Of a stretch of DNA of 6,214 nt, positions 1-4,717 are shown piece by piece. This DNA comes from Rhizobiaceae bacterium (GTDB lineage: Bacteria; Pseudomonadota; Alphaproteobacteria; Rhizobiales; Rhizobiaceae), in assembly GCA_014380965.1 (NCBI GenBank), contig JACMIV010000309.1:1-6214 (forward strand), in the 5' to 3' direction. Below the pieces are notes generated by a model. That model did not search any database, was not told the DNA's origin, and saw nothing but the letters and a program-made list of their open reading frames with translations. Made by a program: the position numbers and the translations under genes. How positions within the stretch are numbered: the stretch's first letter is position 1; every line of letters begins with the position of its first letter.

Positions 1-369
1 CTCGCCATCATAGGACAGCACCTGAGCAATGGCGTTGATCTCGTTATAAAACCCTTCAGGAAACAGCGGGCGGATCGGACGGTCGATGAGGCGGGAGACG
101 AGCGTCTCCTTCTCGGACGGGCGCCCCTCGCGCTTGAAGAAGCCGCCGGGGATCTTGCCCGCGGCGAAGGTCTTCTCCTGGTAGTTGACGGTCAGCGGGA
201 AGAAGTCGAAGCCGACCTTCGGCTTCTTTTCCGACACGACGGTCGCGAGCACGACGGTCTCGCCGTAGGTCGCGAGCACGGCGCCGTCCGCCTGACGGGC
301 GATCTTTCCGGTCTCCAGCGTCAGCGGGCGGCCCGCCCATTCGATTTCGACCTTGTGGGTATTGAACAT
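1..369 (-). CDS. pnp: Polyribonucleotide nucleotidyltransferase (PNPase), N-terminal part
   Basis: PNPase is a phosphate-dependent 3'-to-5' exoribonuclease that acts in the cytoplasm in mRNA and sRNA turnover and is commonly part of the degradosome. Only the first 123 codons lie in the window; the reading frame is open to base 1, and the full enzyme is normally about 700 residues. The visible part is the start of the first RNase PH domain. It begins [16 protein letters not shown] and contains the conserved stretches [16 protein letters not shown] (residues 21-36), [21 protein letters not shown] (57-76), [10 protein letters not shown] and [15 protein letters not shown] (93-107). The ATG at 369-367 is preceded by AAAGG (378-382) at 8 bases, which supports this start. 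It lies 358 bases downstream of rpsO on the same strand, the usual rpsO-pnp order. A hairpin sits just upstream of the ribosome-binding site. Identification is secure; everything beyond residue 123 is unseen. Confidence 0.97.
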   Translation of the reverse strand, partial: MFNTHKVEIEWAGRPLTLETGKIARQADGAVLATYGETVVLATVVSEKKPKVGFDFFPLTVNYQEKTFAAGKIPGGFFKREGRPSEKETLVSRLIDRPIRPLFPEGFYNEINAIAQVLSYDGE

Positions 370-388
370 GAATTTCGCCTTTGTGATG

Positions 389-422
389 CGCCGCGGGAAG
401 GCCGTGGGCCTTCGGGGCGGCG
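389..422 (-). promoter_or_regulatory. Two-part hairpin in the pnp leader
   Basis: Read on the minus strand, CGCCGC (422-417) pairs with GCGGCG (394-389), and inside it GAAGGCC (413-407) pairs with GGCCTTC (403-397) around a CAC loop. A small CCC/CC internal loop separates the two stems. The structure ends 6 bases before the AAAGG ribosome-binding site of pnp. In E. coli the pnp leader folds into a hairpin that RNase III cuts, after which PNPase represses its own expression. Position and shape here suggest a similar element, but this is inference from complementarity. The perfect 7-base inner repeat also exists on the DNA level, so a protein-binding site is an alternative. Confidence 0.5.
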
Positions 423-665
423 TTCGCTCATCTGATGGAAGCGAGCCATGGGCAAGACGGCGGGAGGCTTCGGGACGTTCGTCCTGCCGTGTCGGCGCGC
501 GATCCATGGCGGGTGAGCCTTGGCGAGCCGGCCGTAGCCGGTCTCGTTCGTCGCACCGGGAAGCATCCGGCAATCCTGCCCCATGACCGTTTCCGTTCGG
601 TCTGTCCGGCGCCCTTCGAGGCGGCGGGGCGGGCTGTGAGGCGGCTCGCGCTTTTGATTGCGCGC

Positions 666-721
666 AAGGCCCCTTAAAATCGAACCGGCGGGATCGTCCG
701 TCTGGACGCCCGCCGGGCCTT
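666..721 (-). terminator. Terminator-like hairpin downstream of rpsO
   Basis: On the minus strand, CCGGCGGG (716-709) pairs with CCCGCCGG (692-685) and the stem continues with CGTCC (708-704) and GGACG (699-695) around an AGAC loop, leaving a two-base AT bulge on one side. This gives 13 pairs beginning 11 bases after the rpsO stop codon. It is followed by TTCGATTTT, a broken T-run, so it resembles an intrinsic terminator but not a perfect one. AAGGC (721-717) and GCCTT (670-666) flank the unit and can form an outer stem that encloses the T-run. E. coli has a comparable partial terminator between rpsO and pnp; partial read-through into pnp is inferred. Confidence 0.6.
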
Positions 722-727
722 GGTGTC

Positions 728-997
728 TTAGCGGCGCAGTCCGAGACGCGCGACCAGATCCGTGTACCGCTGCTCTTCCTTCCGCTTCAGATAGTCGAGA
801 AGGCTGCGGCGGGTTGCGACCATGCGCAGAAGGCCACGACGGGAGTGGTTGTCCTTCTTGTGCGACTTGAAATGGTCGGTGAGATTGTTGATACGCTCGG
901 AAAGAAGCGCAACCTGGACCTCGGGCGAACCGCTGTCGCTTTCGGTGGTCGCAAATTCCTTGATGAGCTCTGACTTGCGCTCAGGCGTGATCGACAT
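728..997 (-). CDS. rpsO: 30S ribosomal protein S15
   Basis: S15 (bS15/uS15) is a primary 16S rRNA-binding protein that binds the central domain, organises the platform of the 30S subunit and takes part in an intersubunit bridge. The 89-residue product has the normal family length and is recognisable throughout: [35 protein letters not shown] (residues about 23-42), then the RNA-binding signature [15 protein letters not shown] (46-60) and [11 protein letters not shown], ending GLRR. The ATG at 997-995 is preceded by AAAGGG (1005-1010) at 7 bases. The gene normally follows truB directly in this bacterial group; here an opposite-strand GGDEF gene lies between them, so rpsO probably has its own promoter. 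A bulged hairpin lies in its leader and a terminator-like hairpin follows its stop codon. Confidence 0.98.
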   Translation of the reverse strand: MSITPERKSELIKEFATTESDSGSPEVQVALLSERINNLTDHFKSHKKDNHSRRGLLRMVATRRSLLDYLKRKEEQRYTDLVARLGLRR

Positions 998-1031
998 CGT
1001 ATAGCCCTTTCAGGTGGGGGGTCTTTGGGTC

Positions 1032-1062
1032 GCCCTGGGCGAGGATGTCGTCCAGCCCGGGC
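1032..1062 (-). promoter_or_regulatory. Bulged hairpin in the rpsO leader (candidate S15 autoregulatory element)
   Basis: On the minus strand GCCC-GGGC (1062-1055) pairs with GCCC-A-GGGC (1040-1032), eight pairs interrupted by one bulged A. Further in, GGA (1053-1051) pairs with TCC (1045-1043) around a CGACA loop, separated by a small T/TC internal loop. It ends 34 bases before the rpsO start. Ribosomal protein S15 is known to repress its own translation by binding a structured mRNA leader in E. coli and in other lineages, with differing RNA folds. The match here is only to position and general shape; no known S15-binding consensus was verified. Confidence 0.4.
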
Positions 1063-1127
1063 CATTCAACGCGCAACGGGGCGAAAATCCCGGTAGCGCT
1101 GGGTCGATATATTCCATCGGGCGAGGG

Positions 1128-1156
1128 ATTACCAGTAGCCCATGACGGGCAAGCAA
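1128..1156 (-). promoter_or_regulatory. Possible rpsO promoter
   Basis: On the minus strand TTGCTT (1156-1151) is followed after 17 bases by GGTAAT (1133-1128). The match to the sigma-70 consensus is 3 of 6 and 4 of 6, with ideal spacing. It would give an rpsO leader of roughly 125 bases that includes the 1032-1062 hairpin. A promoter is expected here because the opposite-strand GGDEF gene separates rpsO from truB, but the box itself is weak and could be chance. Confidence 0.22.
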
Positions 1157-1322
1157 ATGGGCTCCGCAAACGGCCCGATCGACCCGGATCAGCCTAAGGC
1201 ACGGGATCGACGAAGACGATGAGCGCCGAGCACGCGCCGCGTCGGAACAAAAATAATGCTTCGCATGCTCACGGAATCTTCAGACCGAGGCGGAATAGTC
1301 GAAGGGATGGGACAGGGTTCCG

Positions 1323-2702
1323 ATGGAAACTTCGCAAGGCATCTATCGAACATTTATGCTCCGCATCACGTTAGCGGCCGCGTCTCTCGTTGCCCTCCTG
1401 CTCGTCGCCTTGCTGGTGATGGTTTTTCTCGTCGCCAATTATCAGACTGACGTCGCGATCGAGGGGCAGGCACGATTGGCGGAAGGGGCGATTGCGATAC
1501 GCGGCCAGCATGTTGAGAAGACGGCCCTCGACTACGGCGCATGGGACGACGCCGTAGACCATCTGGTCGTCGCTTTGGATGCGCAGTGGGCAGACGAGAA
1601 CATCGGCCGACCGACCTTTCAAAATCTCGGTTTCGATATGGCCTTCGTCATCGCACCGGATGACCGCGCCGTTTACGGCATGGTCGACGGCAACCGGACG
1701 AATCGTCCCTTTGAGCAGATCCTCGACGGCGCCTTCGCCGACCTCCTCGTCCGCCAGCGCAGGGGTGATCGACATGATCCGGAGTCGGGGCTGGTCGTGG
1801 CCGCGGGACAGCTTGCGATCGCGGCTGTCGCGCCGATCCGAAAGCTGGATTCCCTCGGGAACGAACACCATTCGCAGCACCTTCTCGCTGTCGTGGACGT
1901 GCTGGACGAAGAGCTGGTCGCGGAAATCGGACGCAACTACCTGCTTCCGGAGCTTGAGATCGTCGCTTCGAAGCAGGAGGCCGACGTTTCCGTTCCGTTG
2001 CGGACCCGGCAGGGGGCCGTGGTGGGTGCGCTCGCCTGGCGGCCCGATCGGCCTGGCGATGCGCTTCTGCGCGCCGCCATCCCGATGTGGTGCGTTCTGA
2101 CGCTCGGCTTCGGTCTGCTGACCGCGCTGATCGTTCGCCAGGCTCGCGGCGCCGCGCGTATGATCGCCGACAGCGAGAAGCGGGCGACCCACGACGTGCT
2201 GACGGGCCTCCCGAACCGTCTGCATTTCTTTGAACTGCTCGATGCGGCCTCGCGTGAGCTGGTCGAGGGGGGCTCGGGTTTTGCCGTCCTCTATCTCGAC
2301 CTCGACGGCTTCAAGGCGGCCAACGATCGGCACGGGCATGATGCGGGCGACGAGGTTCTGCGGCAGGTGGCCGAGCGCATCAAGCGAGCAATTGATCCGC
2401 AGGACGTGGTGGCAAGGCTTGGGGGAGACGAGTTCGCGTTGATCCTACATGCCCGCAGCCGCCTCGCGGACATTCAGTCGATCGGGAACACGCTGATCCG
2501 CAAGATATCCGTTCCCTTCCAGATCGGCCCGCACGGCGCCGTCAGCGTCGGTGCGACCGTCGGTGCGACGCTGGCGCCGGTCGACGGCACGGATTCTCTC
2601 ACGCTCCTTCGAAACGCCGACGAGGCGCTGTTCCTCGGCAAGCGCTCGGGCAAGGGGCAGTTGCGCTTCTTCGAGGCGCCGATCACGCGAATGGCTGGAT
2701 GA
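1323..2702 (+). CDS. Membrane-anchored CHASE4-GGDEF protein, probable diguanylate cyclase
   Basis: The 459-residue product is predicted to make the second messenger cyclic di-GMP from two GTP. Residues about 15-38 form a first membrane helix (ITLAAASLVALLLVALLVMV), residues about 41-250 a periplasmic sensor, and residues about 252-272 a second helix (AIPMWCVLTLGFGLLTALIV). The sensor looks like CHASE4: DYGAWDDAVDHL at 70-81, then NIGRPTFQNLGFDMAFVI and a D-x-x-VYG strand. The cytoplasmic domain starts at HDVLTGLPNRL (290-300) and keeps DLDGFKAANDRHGHDAGDE (326-343), an intact GGDEF (367-371) and NADEALFLGKRSGKG (431-445). The RxxD inhibitory site is not conserved: DPQD (358-361) is at its place. 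No EAL domain follows. AGGG (1314-1317) lies 5 bases before the ATG; an alternative in-frame ATG at 1356 has no ribosome-binding site. The gene is on the opposite strand to the whole surrounding operon. The signal sensed is unknown. Confidence 0.92.
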   Translation: METSQGIYRTFMLRITLAAASLVALLLVALLVMVFLVANYQTDVAIEGQARLAEGAIAIRGQHVEKTALDYGAWDDAVDHLVVALDAQWADENIGRPTFQNLGFDMAFVIAPDDRAVYGMVDGNRTNRPFEQILDGAFADLLVRQRRGDRHDPESGLVVAAGQLAIAAVAPIRKLDSLGNEHHSQHLLAVVDVLDEELVAEIGRNYLLPELEIVASKQEADVSVPLRTRQGAVVGALAWRPDRPGDALLRAAIPMWCVLTLGFGLLTALIVRQARGAARMIADSEKRATHDVLTGLPNRLHFFELLDAASRELVEGGSGFAVLYLDLDGFKAANDRHGHDAGDEVLRQVAERIKRAIDPQDVVARLGGDEFALILHARSRLADIQSIGNTLIRKISVPFQIGPHGAVSVGATVGATLAPVDGTDSLTLLRNADEALFLGKRSGKGQLRFFEAPITRMAG

Positions 2703-2746
2703 AACGCTCCAGAATGCCGTAGCGGAAAGGCGCACTTGGTGAAGAC
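2703..2746. other. Convergent gap between the GGDEF gene and truB
   Basis: The two stop codons face each other across 44 bases. I see no strong inverted repeat with a T-run on either strand; the best is a 4-pair CGCT/AGCG stem at 2705-2723, which is negligible. Transcripts from both sides may therefore run into each other, or termination may be Rho-dependent. Confidence 0.5.
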
Positions 2747-3733
2747 CTAGTTCCCTCGCCCGCCGAACACCCGTTTGGGCTTGAACGAACCCTCCTCCAC
2801 CGCGCCGAGTGCAATAAGGCGGCCGTTGCCGGTAGCGTAGGCTTCCTCGCAGAAGGCGGGTGCGTCGCGGCCGCGCAGGAGGACGGGGTTGCCGGACAGC
2901 ACGCGCCCGGCCTGCTCGTCGGTCAGCGGCACCTCGTAGAGGTCGGAAAGCGCCAGCGCCGCGTCGAGGACATATTCGTCGAGACCGGAGAATTCGACGA
3001 CGCGGGGCTTGGCGCCGGCTTCGACATCCTCGGGCGACAGCTCCTCGCGGCCCTCGTCGCCGGCCGCCTCGAGATCGGCGAGCGTCACCATGTCCTCCTC
3101 GTCGAAAGAGCCGACCGCAAGGCGCCTGAGATCGGTCACATGGGCGAAACAGCCGATGTCGCGGCCCATGTCGCGCGCGATGGCCCGGACATAGGTCCCC
3201 TTGCCGCACTCGGCCTCGAACACGGCATGGTTTTCGGCGAACTCGACGAGCTCGAGGCTGTGGACCGTGACGATCCGAGAGGCGATTTCGACGGTCTCGC
3301 CTTCGCGGGCGAGATCGTAAGCACGATTGCCGTCGATCTTGATAGCCGAGAACTGCGGCGGCGTCTGCTCGATCTCACCGGTGTAGTCCTCGATGAGGTC
3401 GAGGATTGCTTGGCGGGTCGGGCGGATGTCGGAGGAGCGCGTCACCGGCCCTTCCGTATCGTCCGTCGTCGTCTCGGCGCCCCATTGCACGGTGAAGCGG
3501 TAGACCTTGGCGCCGTCCATCACGAAGGGCACGGTCTTCGTCGCATCGCCCAGCGCGATCGGGAGCATGCCGGAGGCCAGCGGGTCCAACGTACCGGCAT
3601 GGCCGGCCTTCTGCGCGAAGAAGAGCCACTTGATCTTCGAGACGGCTTCGGTCGATCCCATGCCCTTCGGCTTATCGAGGATCACCCAGCCGGACACCGC
3701 CCGGCCCTTCGGCTTCTTGCCACGCCGCGCCAT
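2747..3733 (-). CDS. truB: tRNA pseudouridine(55) synthase TruB
   Basis: TruB converts uridine 55 in the T-loop of tRNAs to pseudouridine and also acts as a tRNA folding chaperone. The 328-residue product has the family motifs in order: [14 protein letters not shown] (residues 15-28); [12 protein letters not shown] (44-55) with the catalytic aspartate D50; the KVYRF strand (76-80); [20 protein letters not shown] (124-143); and [14 protein letters not shown] (177-190). After [10 protein letters not shown] an acidic linker (about 218-242, [19 protein letters not shown]) leads into a C-terminal PUA-like part that ends in a basic tail, [11 protein letters not shown]. The ATG lies one base after the stop codon of the upstream unknown gene, with GGAGG (3746-3750) inside that gene 12 bases upstream, so translation is probably coupled. 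In related genomes rpsO follows; here the next gene is on the other strand. Confidence 0.97.
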   Translation of the reverse strand: MARRGKKPKGRAVSGWVILDKPKGMGSTEAVSKIKWLFFAQKAGHAGTLDPLASGMLPIALGDATKTVPFVMDGAKVYRFTVQWGAETTTDDTEGPVTRSSDIRPTRQAILDLIEDYTGEIEQTPPQFSAIKIDGNRAYDLAREGETVEIASRIVTVHSLELVEFAENHAVFEAECGKGTYVRAIARDMGRDIGCFAHVTDLRRLAVGSFDEEDMVTLADLEAAGDEGREELSPEDVEAGAKPRVVEFSGLDEYVLDAALALSDLYEVPLTDEQAGRVLSGNPVLLRGRDAPAFCEEAYATGNGRLIALGAVEEGSFKPKRVFGGRGN

Positions 3734-3734
3734 G

Positions 3735-4193
3735 CTACTGGACGACCTCCGGTGCCTTTTCGAGCACGTCGGCGGTCTTGGCGCGGCAATCGGCGGGGAG
3801 CTTCTGCTTCTTGCCGGTCTTCTGGTAGCCGCGCTGGATCATCCGCTCGGCGGCGATGCGCCCGGCGGTCGTGGTCGAGGAATTGTGCGTGCCGTAGTCC
3901 TCGCCGAGCGCCTCGATCAGCATCGGGTCGAGGGCGGCCATCGGTGGCAGACCGTTGCGGATCGCGTCTTCCATTGCCTTGGTGGCGTCCGCCGAGAAGG
4001 CGATCCCGGCGATCTTCTCGGAAACCGCATCGGGCTTCCTCAGCGAACGGTCGAGCGAGAAGGCAAGGCCGGAGTCTTCGATCATCCGCACCAGCGCGCG
4101 CGCGTCGTCGGAATCCATCGCCATCGCGTTCATGTAGAGCTGGTGGCGCTCGCCGGGCGTCTTGGCGGAGAGCTTCTCATCGGTCCATTTCAT
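3735..4193 (-). CDS. Conserved-looking hypothetical protein between rbfA and truB
   Basis: I do not recognise this 152-residue product. It has no signal peptide or membrane segment and looks soluble and mainly helical. The N-terminal half has a short motif region, [16 protein letters not shown] (residues 11-26), then [16 protein letters not shown] (31-46). The C-terminal half has [21 protein letters not shown] (107-127) followed by a basic segment, [20 protein letters not shown] (128-147), with a single cysteine at 136. The lysine-rich stretch could contact nucleic acid, but that is inference. The ATG at 4193 has AAAAGGA (4202-4208) 8 bases upstream and overlaps the end of rbfA by 17 bases; a TTG at 4226 would extend it by 11 residues but lacks comparable support. 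The stop is one base before truB. Coupling on both sides and normal codon use argue for a real gene expressed with the translation operon. Confidence 0.85.
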   Translation of the reverse strand: MKWTDEKLSAKTPGERHQLYMNAMAMDSDDARALVRMIEDSGLAFSLDRSLRKPDAVSEKIAGIAFSADATKAMEDAIRNGLPPMAALDPMLIEALGEDYGTHNSSTTTAGRIAAERMIQRGYQKTGKKQKLPADCRAKTADVLEKAPEVVQ

Positions 4194-4605
4194 GGTCGTC
4201 GTCCTTTTCGTCTGTCTCTGGTTCAAGGTCCTTGGCGACCGCCGGCGAGCGCAGAAGTGCGTCGATCCTGGCGAAATTGTCGAAGGACGTGTCGGTCCGG
4301 AAGCGGACTTCCGGCATATATTTCATGGCCCTGAGCGCTGGCGAGATACGGCCCCGGATGAATTTGGCATTGAGGTTCAAGGCATCGACGAAAGGCTCGA
4401 CATCGTCCTGGCCAAGAACCGTTATATAGGCGGTGCCAAGCTTCAGATCAGTCGACATCCGCACTTCCGTAACGGAAATGACCGCCTTCTCCAGCAGCGG
4501 CTCGCGAAGCTCGTCGCGCGCCAGCATCTCCGTCAGCGCATGACGGACTTTCTCGCCGACCCCGAGCTGACGGTGCGTCGGGCCTTTTTCGTTATGCTTG
4601 ACCAC
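4177..4605 (-). CDS. rbfA: 30S ribosome-binding factor RbfA
   Basis: RbfA is a small KH-fold protein that binds the immature 30S subunit near the 5' end of 16S rRNA, assists late maturation and is needed for growth in the cold in E. coli. The 142-residue product shows the family pattern: [19 protein letters not shown] (residues 12-30), [20 protein letters not shown] (42-61), then [25 protein letters not shown] (77-101) and the [14 protein letters not shown] end of the core. A highly charged acidic tail (about 127-142, with DEKDDD) follows. The chosen start is GTG at 4605-4603 because AGGA (4611-4614) lies 5 bases upstream and the length fits relatives; another in-frame GTG at 4629 would add eight residues that contain this ribosome-binding site. 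The end overlaps the next gene by 17 bases. infB lies 112 bases upstream across a strong hairpin. Confidence 0.95.
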   Translation of the reverse strand: MVKHNEKGPTHRQLGVGEKVRHALTEMLARDELREPLLEKAVISVTEVRMSTDLKLGTAYITVLGQDDVEPFVDALNLNAKFIRGRISPALRAMKYMPEVRFRTDTSFDNFARIDALLRSPAVAKDLEPETDEKDDDHEMDR

Positions 4606-4610
4606 GTCCG

Positions 4611-4622
4611 TCCTATCCTTTT
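4611..4622 (-). promoter_or_regulatory. rbfA ribosome-binding site
   Basis: On the minus strand AAAAGGATAGGA contains two overlapping purine-rich matches, AAGGA (4620-4616) and AGGA (4614-4611), with AGGA 5 bases before the GTG at 4605. Its place decides the start: a start at the GTG at 4629 would put this sequence inside the coding region. Confidence 0.65.
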
Positions 4623-4655
4623 CTCGCACCTGCCGTCACGCGCATGGCGTAAAGC

Positions 4656-4689
4656 TGCGAGGCCGGAGGACATCTCCCCCGGCCTCGCA
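4656..4689 (-). terminator. Strong hairpin between infB and rbfA (attenuator or processing site)
   Basis: On the minus strand TGCGAGGCCGG (4689-4679) pairs perfectly with CCGGCCTCGCA (4666-4656), and the stem continues with GGGA (4678-4675) against TCCT (4670-4667), one of these a G-U pair, around a GATG tetraloop. The total is 15 pairs. It starts 28 bases after the infB stop and is followed by only CTTT, so full intrinsic termination is doubtful. Partial termination, RNase III cleavage, or protection of the infB mRNA 3' end are all possible. The inner pair at 4678/4667 is possible in minus-strand RNA (G-U) but would be an A-C mismatch in plus-strand RNA, which fits a role in the operon transcript. 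Confidence 0.6.
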
Positions 4690-4717
4690 TGGTGCGGTTG
4701 CGACCAGCCGCGAGCGG

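Larger units (their letters stand above)
370..727 (-). other. rpsO-pnp intergenic region
   Basis: This 358-base gap contains no convincing gene; short open frames on both strands have no recognisable product. Read on the minus strand it holds the hairpin after rpsO (about 685-716), a weak 5-pair stem CGCGC/GCGCG with an 8-base loop (647-664), a weak GACCG/CGGTC stem (585-602), and the pnp leader hairpin (389-422). No good -35/-10 pair for pnp was found; the region is very GC-rich. pnp may be transcribed by read-through from rpsO, from a promoter too divergent to see, or both. Confidence 0.6.
998..1322. other. Divergent intergenic region between rpsO and the GGDEF gene
   Basis: This 325-base gap must contain the promoters of rpsO (leftward) and of the GGDEF gene (rightward). 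Apart from the rpsO leader hairpin there is no supported gene. Candidate promoter elements are weak: for rpsO, TTGCTT (1156-1151) with GGTAAT (1133-1128) at 17 bases, or TTGAAT (1068-1063) with CATCCT (1046-1041) at 16 bases, the latter lying inside the leader hairpin; for the GGDEF gene, an AATAAT box at 1252-1257 without a good -35. The stretch around 1246-1257 is the most AT-rich of the gap. None of these is strong enough to assign a start of transcription. Confidence 0.5.

Noticed and set aside
1243..1268. GGAAC at 1244-1248 as a general-stress (EcfG-type) promoter for the GGDEF gene
   Set aside because: The expected CGTT box 16-17 bases downstream is absent (ATGC/TGCT instead).
1243..1296. 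Three CGGAA repeats upstream of the GGDEF gene as operator sites
   Set aside because: The copies are only 5-6 bases long, unevenly spaced (29 and 19 bases) and not palindromic; chance occurrence is likely.
1256..1450. Short plus-strand open frame (64 codons) overlapping the GGDEF start
   Set aside because: No ribosome-binding site and no recognisable product; the overlapping frame carries the real membrane protein start.
1371..2339. Minus-strand open frame (322 codons) opposite the GGDEF gene
   Set aside because: The plus strand encodes an intact CHASE4-GGDEF protein; the antisense translation shows no domain or ribosome-binding support.
2445..3209. Minus-strand open frame (254 codons) overlapping the ends of truB and the GGDEF gene
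   Set aside because: It lies in another frame of truB and is extremely arginine-rich in that part; there is no family similarity.
4194..4226. Longer form of the unknown gene starting at TTG 4226
   Set aside because: The ATG at 4193 has AAAAGGA 8 bases upstream; the extra 11 residues lie deep within rbfA and have no supporting start signal.
3140..4429. Long plus-strand open frame (429 codons) opposite truB, the unknown gene and rbfA
   Set aside because: It runs antisense across three minus-strand genes, two with clear family motifs; its translation is arginine- and serine-rich with no recognisable domain, typical of a shadow frame in GC-rich DNA.
4606..4629. Longer rbfA starting at GTG 4629
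   Set aside because: The added codons contain the AAAAGGATAGGA ribosome-binding sequence, and relatives of RbfA usually have only a few residues before the RQL-VGE segment.
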